NCBI GenBank assembly: GCA_038148755.1
Contig: JAYQWA010000023.1
Coordinates: 1 to 27,341 of the forward strand
Reading direction: 5' to 3'
DNA from: UBA5109 sp038148755
Lineage (GTDB): Bacteria > Pseudomonadota > Gammaproteobacteria > Pseudomonadales > Pseudohongiellaceae
Length of the DNA stretch: 27,341 nucleotides
In this document: in pieces, positions 22,284 to 27,341 of the stretch
Position numbering within the stretch: position 1 is the first letter of the stretch
How the letters are laid out: every line of letters begins with the position of its first letter
Translations under genes and position numbers: made by a program
The notes under the pieces: model-generated
What the model was told of the DNA's origin: nothing
What the model saw: the letters and a program-made list of their open reading frames with translations, nothing else
Databases searched by the model: none

Positions 22284-23157
22284 ATGAGCTTAATTCACCT
22301 GCACAAGGACCCTGAATTGTAACAAAGCCATCTGAAAACCTCAGATAATATTTATTGCCAGAACATTCAAACCGATATTAGTAATGTTTTATAAATGATT
22401 GAAGTAACAAGATATTACTGATATATTGCAGGCGTTCGGACTTACAGCCTCGCTTTAAGTTCTGATAAAAGATTCAGACAAGAATTAATATTACTGAATG
22501 TTTCAATTATTAGTTCATTTGTCATTTTGATAGACAGGCAACAAGCAACGATATACCGCAAGATTGAGAGATCTTACACCCAAACCGGATTAATTATCCA
22601 AACAAAGGATTTTGTAGAAATAAACTAGAAAGAACATAGAACACAGAATTAAGTAGAAATTTAAGCGCCAGTTCCATCTAGCTACCTAGTGAAGATGATC
22701 CTGCTAAAGTCTTGATCAACAAAGAAACGGAATCTGCGCAAACTAAATACAGCCCTGCTAAGGCAGGTTATTAACTCGGTTAGACCGGGTAACAGAATTA
22801 ATAATTTAACAGTTATAGGTAGATGAGGCGGTTTGAAAAACCGTAAACAAGTTTAAACCAGCACTTTAAAATCGCCAGTCTACGGGCTGTCGTGAAAGTG
22901 TTAGAAGATGGCTTAAGTTATAAATAGCACGAATTAGCACCTAGCTAGACGTCAATAAAGAACGCTACATTTTATGACCTAAGCAACGATGAGCAAGGCG
23001 CGCCTTAAGTGATTGCTCATAATTTAAATTTGTTATTTTATAATAAAAACAATTAGTTATTATTAAAATCTCGCCTATTTTATAATATTATCTAAGCTTT
23101 TAGATATATTATTTTCAGTTATCCGCTTCTGCCCCAACAGAGAAACAGCGGAACATT
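22284..23157 (+). promoter_or_regulatory. rluC-rne intergenic region with hairpin-rich rne leader
   Basis: These 874 bases contain no credible gene. The left 450 bases are AT-rich and hold the promoters, which I could not place. From 22750 on, several hairpins follow each other on the rne sense strand: CCTGC/GCAGG (22754-22767); CTCGGT/ACCGGG extended by GTTA/TAAC (22767-22793); CGGTTT-GAA-AAACCG (22829-22843) inside a helix of GTAGA..GGCG with CGCC..TCTAC (22819-22883); and ATGAGCAA/TTGCTCAT (22989-23020) enclosing the palindrome AAGGCGCGCCTT. CACTTT (22862-22867) and AAAGTG (22895-22900) form a competing pair. In E. coli the structured rne leader lets RNase E cut its own message; the same is likely here but is inference. 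Confidence 0.65.
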
Positions 23158-25872
23158 ATGAAAAGAATGCTAATTAACGCAACTCAAAAAGAAGAGTTGC
23201 GGGTCGCCTTGGTTGACGGCCAACGCCTTTATGATCTGGATATTGAAAACCGTACCCGTATCCAGAAAAAAGCCAACATCTATAAGGCCAAAATAACCCG
23301 TATTGAACCCAGCCTGGAAGCGGCTTTTGTGAATTTTGGCGCAGACCGCCATGGCTTTTTACCCTTGAAAGAAATTTCCAAGGAATACTTCACCAAACAA
23401 CCTTCTGAAATCAGCGGGCGAATCAATATCAAAGATGTCATCAAGGAAGGTACTGACATCATTATCCAGGTCGATAAAGAAGAGCGTGGTAACAAGGGGG
23501 CTGCATTAACCAGCATGATAAGCCTTGCCGGGCGTTATCTCGTGCTGATGCCTAATAATCCCAGAGCCGGAGGGATATCCCGACGCATTGAGGGAGAGGA
23601 CAGGAATGATCTGAAAGAAGTACTAGGTGGCTTGAACCTGCCTGATGGTATGGGCGTTATTGTCCGTACAGCAGGTGTTGGGCGCGCTACTGAAGAATTG
23701 CAATGGGATCTTGATTACCTGTTAAAACTATGGGACTCCATCACCAAAGCCAGCGTTGGGAAAGAAGCCCCATTCCTGATTTATCAGGAAAGTAATGTCA
23801 TTATCCGCGCCATACGAGATTACTTACGTCAGGATATCGGCGAAGTCATTCTTGATACGCAAAGTAGTTATGACGAAGCCAAGAGCTTTGTGCAACAGGT
23901 AATGCCTCAATATGAAGACCGTATAAAACTCTACGATGGTACAGTACCCCTATTTACCAATTTCCAGATTGAAAGCCAGATCGAAAGTGCTTTTCAGCGT
24001 GAAGTTAAACTGCCTTCTGGCGGTTCGATAGTCATTGATCCTACAGAAGCGCTGATTTCAATTGATATCAACTCTTCCCGTGCCACACGCGGAGCCGATA
24101 TAGAAGAAACCGCCCTGCTTACAAATCTGGAAGCGGCTGATGAAATAGCCCGTCAACTGAGATTGCGTGATATGGGCGGACTGGCTGTCATTGACTTTAT
24201 TGACATGCTGTCACAGAAAAATCAGCGAGAAGTTGAAAACCGTATGCGTAGTGCACTCGAAATGGATCGTGCGCGAGTCCAGGTGGGCAGGATATCTCGT
24301 TTTGGCTTACTGGAAATGTCACGTCAGCGCCTGCGCCCTTCTCTAGGTGAAACTCAGGCCATAGTCTGTCCGCGTTGTGACGGTCAGGGCAGCATCAGGG
24401 ATATTGAGTCGCTGGCTCTGTCCATTCTGAGAATACTGCAGGAAGAAGCCAATAAAAATAACTCGACTCAAGTTCGGGCCATTGTTCCAGTCAGCGTCGC
24501 CTCTTATTTATTAAATGAAAAACGCGATGTTATTTCCAGCATTGAGAATCAAAGTACAACGAAACTCGTTGTGGTTCCAAGTACAGCACTGGAAACACCG
24601 CACTACGAGATTCAAAGTGTGAATGATGAGGAATTACCCCGTAGTTACACGATAGAATCCCAGAATACTCCCGAAGTTGATGAGTTTCTGCCACGTCAGG
24701 CTGTAGAAGCTGATAAAGCTGCAGTTCAGGCGCCACACATACAACCCGGCCCAATAACTGAGGTTAGCCAGCCTAAAGGTTTCGCAGCGACTATTTCTTC
24801 AGCATTGAAAAGCCTCTTTACTGGAGCCGATGATGAGGTTAAATCTGAAACACAGGCAAAACCTAAAAAGCCCCAGCAAGCATCAGCGCCTGCTCAAAAA
24901 GGCAAATATGGCGGCCAGAAGCAGAATAAAAAATCTGCTCAGACTGGCGCTGATAACCAGAAAAAAGACACAGGAAAAAATAAAGCTCAGGGTAAAGATG
25001 GTGAGCGCCCCCCTCGCAAGCCTAACCGCAACAATAAACCTTTTGCTCAGGCTAAAAATCAGAACACGCAAGAAAACAGTAATAATAGATCTGATTCAAA
25101 GGAAACTCAGGCTGGCAATAAAAGCAAACGCCGCCCTGCTGACAAGCCAAAACGCAATATGCAGGAAAGAAAACGTGGCGAACGCCCCAAGCAATCTGCC
25201 CCTGCTAATGATGCTCCTGTAGAAGCAACGACAATAAATAATACCAATGAGTCGGCAGCACCAGCAGTTGTTGCGGAAAAAACCGCAAATACAACTAATA
25301 CCGAAGCGACCCAAACTGCAGATAACAATACTCCAAACATACCAGAAGCCAAAACTGGGGCTGGTGATTCTAGCGAAAAAACCAACCGGGACAACAACAA
25401 TGCAAATACCCAGTTTAACGCTGATGAGCAAGGGTCTAAACAGACAGCTCAGGTAAACAATGCGAAGGCCAACACGGTTAATGTCCAAACGGCTCCCAAC
25501 AATAAGGGAACTAACAAACCTGTTGCCAATAATGAGAGTGTTTCTGCTAAACAGACGGATGTTTCAAAAAAGAGTTCCGGGAATGAAAATACTGCAAGCT
25601 TGGAAAAATCTGAGCAGAAAACGACTACAGAGAAAGCGGCAAAACCACAGCCCTCTTTAACTGCTGTAAATTCTCAGCCCGCAAAGCCAAAGGTAAGTGT
25701 AGAGGCAGAAAAATCAACCGAGCCTGCACCTAAAGCGGAAACAGAAGCCAAGCCTGAACCTCCAGTGAAACGGGCTCCTAATGACCCCAGAAATAGAGCT
25801 GCAGCTTCTACTCCAGCAAATGCGGATACTTCAGCTCAGTCACCTGGGATTCAAAATGAGCCTTCCGCATAG
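23158..25872 (+). CDS. rne: Ribonuclease E
   Basis: Essential endoribonuclease and scaffold of the RNA degradosome at the inner membrane. The 904 residues contain an S1 domain (about 35-125), the 5'-sensor and RNase H-like regions, catalytic Asp303 (SIDINSSR) and Asp346 (IDFIDM), and the Zn-link Cys404/Cys407 (CPRCDGQG), all at E. coli numbering. A short amphipathic helix, GFAATISSALKSLFTG (541-556), is probably the membrane anchor. Beyond it the chain is disordered: Lys/Arg-rich RNA-binding stretches (about 600-690), then an Asn/Thr/Ala/Lys-rich region, ending with an NDPR motif (875-878) like the one in Pseudomonas RNase E. The ATG has only a weak ribosome binding site and a long structured leader. 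Confidence 0.97.
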   Translation: MKRMLINATQKEELRVALVDGQRLYDLDIENRTRIQKKANIYKAKITRIEPSLEAAFVNFGADRHGFLPLKEISKEYFTKQPSEISGRINIKDVIKEGTDIIIQVDKEERGNKGAALTSMISLAGRYLVLMPNNPRAGGISRRIEGEDRNDLKEVLGGLNLPDGMGVIVRTAGVGRATEELQWDLDYLLKLWDSITKASVGKEAPFLIYQESNVIIRAIRDYLRQDIGEVILDTQSSYDEAKSFVQQVMPQYEDRIKLYDGTVPLFTNFQIESQIESAFQREVKLPSGGSIVIDPTEALISIDINSSRATRGADIEETALLTNLEAADEIARQLRLRDMGGLAVIDFIDMLSQKNQREVENRMRSALEMDRARVQVGRISRFGLLEMSRQRLRPSLGETQAIVCPRCDGQGSIRDIESLALSILRILQEEANKNNSTQVRAIVPVSVASYLLNEKRDVISSIENQSTTKLVVVPSTALETPHYEIQSVNDEELPRSYTIESQNTPEVDEFLPRQAVEADKAAVQAPHIQPGPITEVSQPKGFAATISSALKSLFTGADDEVKSETQAKPKKPQQASAPAQKGKYGGQKQNKKSAQTGADNQKKDTGKNKAQGKDGERPPRKPNRNNKPFAQAKNQNTQENSNNRSDSKETQAGNKSKRRPADKPKRNMQERKRGERPKQSAPANDAPVEATTINNTNESAAPAVVAEKTANTTNTEATQTADNNTPNIPEAKTGAGDSSEKTNRDNNNANTQFNADEQGSKQTAQVNNAKANTVNVQTAPNNKGTNKPVANNESVSAKQTDVSKKSSGNENTASLEKSEQKTTTEKAAKPQPSLTAVNSQPAKPKVSVEAEKSTEPAPKAETEAKPEPPVKRAPNDPRNRAAASTPANADTSAQSPGIQNEPSA

Positions 25873-25934
25873 GAAAATAATCCCGGTTTATCCTGATTCA
25901 TTTTATAGCCTGGTCTGTGGACAAGAGTTTTTTT

Positions 25935-25961
25935 GGCTGCCGGTAGAAATTCCGGCACGCC
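25935..25961. repeat. Hairpin downstream of rne
   Basis: TGCCGG (25938-25943) and CCGGCA (25952-25957) form a GC-rich stem, extended by GGC/GCC past one bulged C. A T7 run lies before it rather than after it on the plus strand, so it is not a standard intrinsic terminator; it may still protect the 3' end of the rne message or act with Rho. Confidence 0.5.
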
Positions 25962-26057
25962 AGAAAAGCTTACTGACGGTCTAAATCCGCACAAACTGCT
26001 AAGCAAATCAGGGGATAGATAAAGCCTTCAGAAGCAATTATGTAATACACTATCCTC

Positions 26058-27341
26058 ATGCCTGAAACTTCAGCCGACATACACGTTCTGGATGCCGCAT
26101 TGCAAGATGGCTGGATTATTCTGACACCCAATCACCGTACAGCCGTCCAGGTTCATGAAAATTACGGTACTCATTTAAAACTTCATTCACAAGTTACTAT
26201 CAGGCCCAGCCCGAAAATATTCCCAATTGATATCTGGCTGCGAAGTATTTCCCAGGACTTGCTTACCAATGAAAATACTTTGCAGCCTGATACTGTACTG
26301 GAAAGTTTTCAGGAGCTGATTCTATGGAAAAAAATTATCGCTGAAAGTGATTATGCAAACCCTTTACTCAAGCTTGAAAATTCTGCCTCCAAAGTATTAG
26401 AGGCACACCGCCTGCTCATACAATGGCAAATCAGCGTTGAAGAACTTAAGGCTTACCAGAACAAAATCAGTGGATTCAATCATCTGGATGATTGCACGGC
26501 ATTTCTATATTGGATCAAGAAATATCAAGATTACTGTCGCAAAGAAAAACTCATTAGTTTTTCAGAGCTTTTAAGAGACCTTTTACCTTCAATTGAAAAA
26601 AATAATGCTTTGCTGCCTGAAAAAATAATATTGCTCGGCTTCACCGATCCTCCACCACTCTACCGGCAGTTATTCAGCATTCTGAAAAAAACAGTAAAAC
26701 TGAATGAATTGCAGTTGAAAAGCATGACGCCCATGATAAAAAAACAGAGTTATGCTGATATGCTTGCTGAAATAAATGCAGCAGCTAAATGGGGCAAGGA
26801 AGTTTTAGAATCAAACCCTAATGCAAAAATTGGCATTATCAGTAGTGAACTGACTTCACAACATTCCCTGTTTCAAAGTATTTTTAGCAGCACCTTTTCC
26901 CACTCTGAAGATAAAGCTGCTTCTTTCTTCATTGAATCAGCCATTAGACTGGCAAGCGATTTCCCGATTTTTTTAGAGCTTGCTGAATTGTTAAAGCTCA
27001 ATCAGGAAGAACTACCGACTGAGGAAGTATGCCATATTCTGCGCTCACCATTATTACTTGCCCAGGAAGAAGAAAATGCCAGAGCAGCGCTTGAAAAATT
27101 CTTACGTAAAAAACAGCAATCAATAATCCGTAGTGCTCAACTACGCAGTTTACTTAAAAATGAGCAACGCCAATGGCATTCACCCGAACTGGCGCAAGCG
27201 CTGGAAAAATGTGAAAACCTTCGACGCCAACAAAACAGACTTCAGAATATACAAAACTGGGCTGATTTGTTTGCAAAACAGCTCGACATATTAACCTGGT
27301 CTAAGAATGAAAGAAGTCAGCAGGCACAGTTTCGGTTTTCG
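26058..27341 (+). CDS. Probable AddB-like DNA repair protein, amino-terminal part (cut by window end)
   Basis: An open frame of 428 codons from ATG runs off the right edge without a stop. The amino end reads DGWIILTPNHRTAVQVHENY, then FPIDIWLRSISQDLL, and KIILLGFTDPPPLYRQLF near residue 200. This layout is typical of the long 'probable DNA repair protein' family related to AddB, which ends with a PD-(D/E)XK nuclease domain and often precedes an AddA/UvrD-type helicase gene. The nuclease motif, if present, lies beyond the window, so function is inferred from the amino part only. The gap of 185 bases to rne holds a hairpin and no obvious ribosome binding site. The base composition is rather AT-rich compared with rne. 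Confidence 0.7.
   Translation, partial: MPETSADIHVLDAALQDGWIILTPNHRTAVQVHENYGTHLKLHSQVTIRPSPKIFPIDIWLRSISQDLLTNENTLQPDTVLESFQELILWKKIIAESDYANPLLKLENSASKVLEAHRLLIQWQISVEELKAYQNKISGFNHLDDCTAFLYWIKKYQDYCRKEKLISFSELLRDLLPSIEKNNALLPEKIILLGFTDPPPLYRQLFSILKKTVKLNELQLKSMTPMIKKQSYADMLAEINAAAKWGKEVLESNPNAKIGIISSELTSQHSLFQSIFSSTFSHSEDKAASFFIESAIRLASDFPIFLELAELLKLNQEELPTEEVCHILRSPLLLAQEEENARAALEKFLRKKQQSIIRSAQLRSLLKNEQRQWHSPELAQALEKCENLRRQQNRLQNIQNWADLFAKQLDILTWSKNERSQQAQFRFS

Noticed and set aside
22741..23020. Possible independent small RNA gene in the rne leader
   Set aside because: Hairpins are present, but there is no terminator before rne and no clear separate promoter; a leader explains them better.
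25096..25488. Cys/Phe-rich minus-strand open frames opposite the rne tail
   Set aside because: They arise from the low-complexity coding sequence of RNase E; hydrophobic and cysteine-rich appearance is the reverse complement of Lys/Asn/Ala/Thr codons.
1..27341. CRISPR array, toxin-antitoxin or phage-defence module
   Set aside because: No regularly spaced repeats, no cas-like or paired small toxin/antitoxin genes, and no defence-type domain genes beyond the lone integrase and the partial repair gene.

Overview
The window looks like chromosomal DNA of a gammaproteobacterium on the Pseudomonas/Oceanospirillum side of the class. The evidence is gene order and protein similarity recalled from known families, since no search could be run. 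cysH beside thrH, yccA-tusDCBE, rluC divergent from rne, and yceD-rpmF / fabD-fabG-acpP-fabF / mltG-tmk-holB-pilZ are all arrangements known from that group.

Layout. 1-2450: cysH (APS reductase) diverges from thrH; a Nudix CoA pyrophosphatase gene converges on thrH. 2465-4637: sulfur-relay operon tusD-tusC-tusB-tusE behind yccA, with a strong terminator between yccA and tusD. 4832-4922: tRNA-Ser(UGA). 4996-8018: an SDR oxidoreductase and the periplasmic protease Prc. 8172-9383: a lone tyrosine recombinase with an inverted-repeat site just upstream. 9615-10961: glutathione reductase. 11120-11429: a broken Arc-type ribbon-helix-helix gene. 11526-13214: gamma-glutamyltranspeptidase. 13236-20489, all on the minus strand: the ribosome, fatty-acid, cell-wall and replication cluster rpmF, fabD, fabG, acpP, fabF, (pabC remnant), mltG, tmk, holB, pilZ. 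It is preceded by yceD and rluC (20625-22283). 22284-23157: long non-coding, hairpin-rich leader of rne. 23158-25872: RNase E. 26058-end: start of a probable AddB-like DNA repair gene, cut by the window edge.

How the genes work together. CysH, the Tus relay and Gor belong to sulfur and thiol metabolism, and GGT may add glutathione turnover. The minus-strand block couples the start of fatty acid synthesis (FabD, ACP, FabG, FabF) to ribosome maturation (YceD, bL32, RluC), septal/peptidoglycan work (MltG) and DNA synthesis (Tmk, delta prime).

Most notable. I found no convincing new defence or mobile system. The unusual signal is erosion at otherwise conserved loci. A decayed, internally deleted pabC sits exactly where pabC belongs between fabF and mltG. 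plsX and fabH are missing between rpmF and fabD, where a terminator now stands. pilZ needs a frameshift to read its conserved C-terminal half. The Arc-type gene has a frameshift plus a stop. This fits a lineage losing genes (host-associated or streamlined), although single-base assembly errors could explain the frameshifts alone. A second point is that TusE carries both C-terminal cysteines of the DsrC type and TusB has a DsrH-like cysteine.
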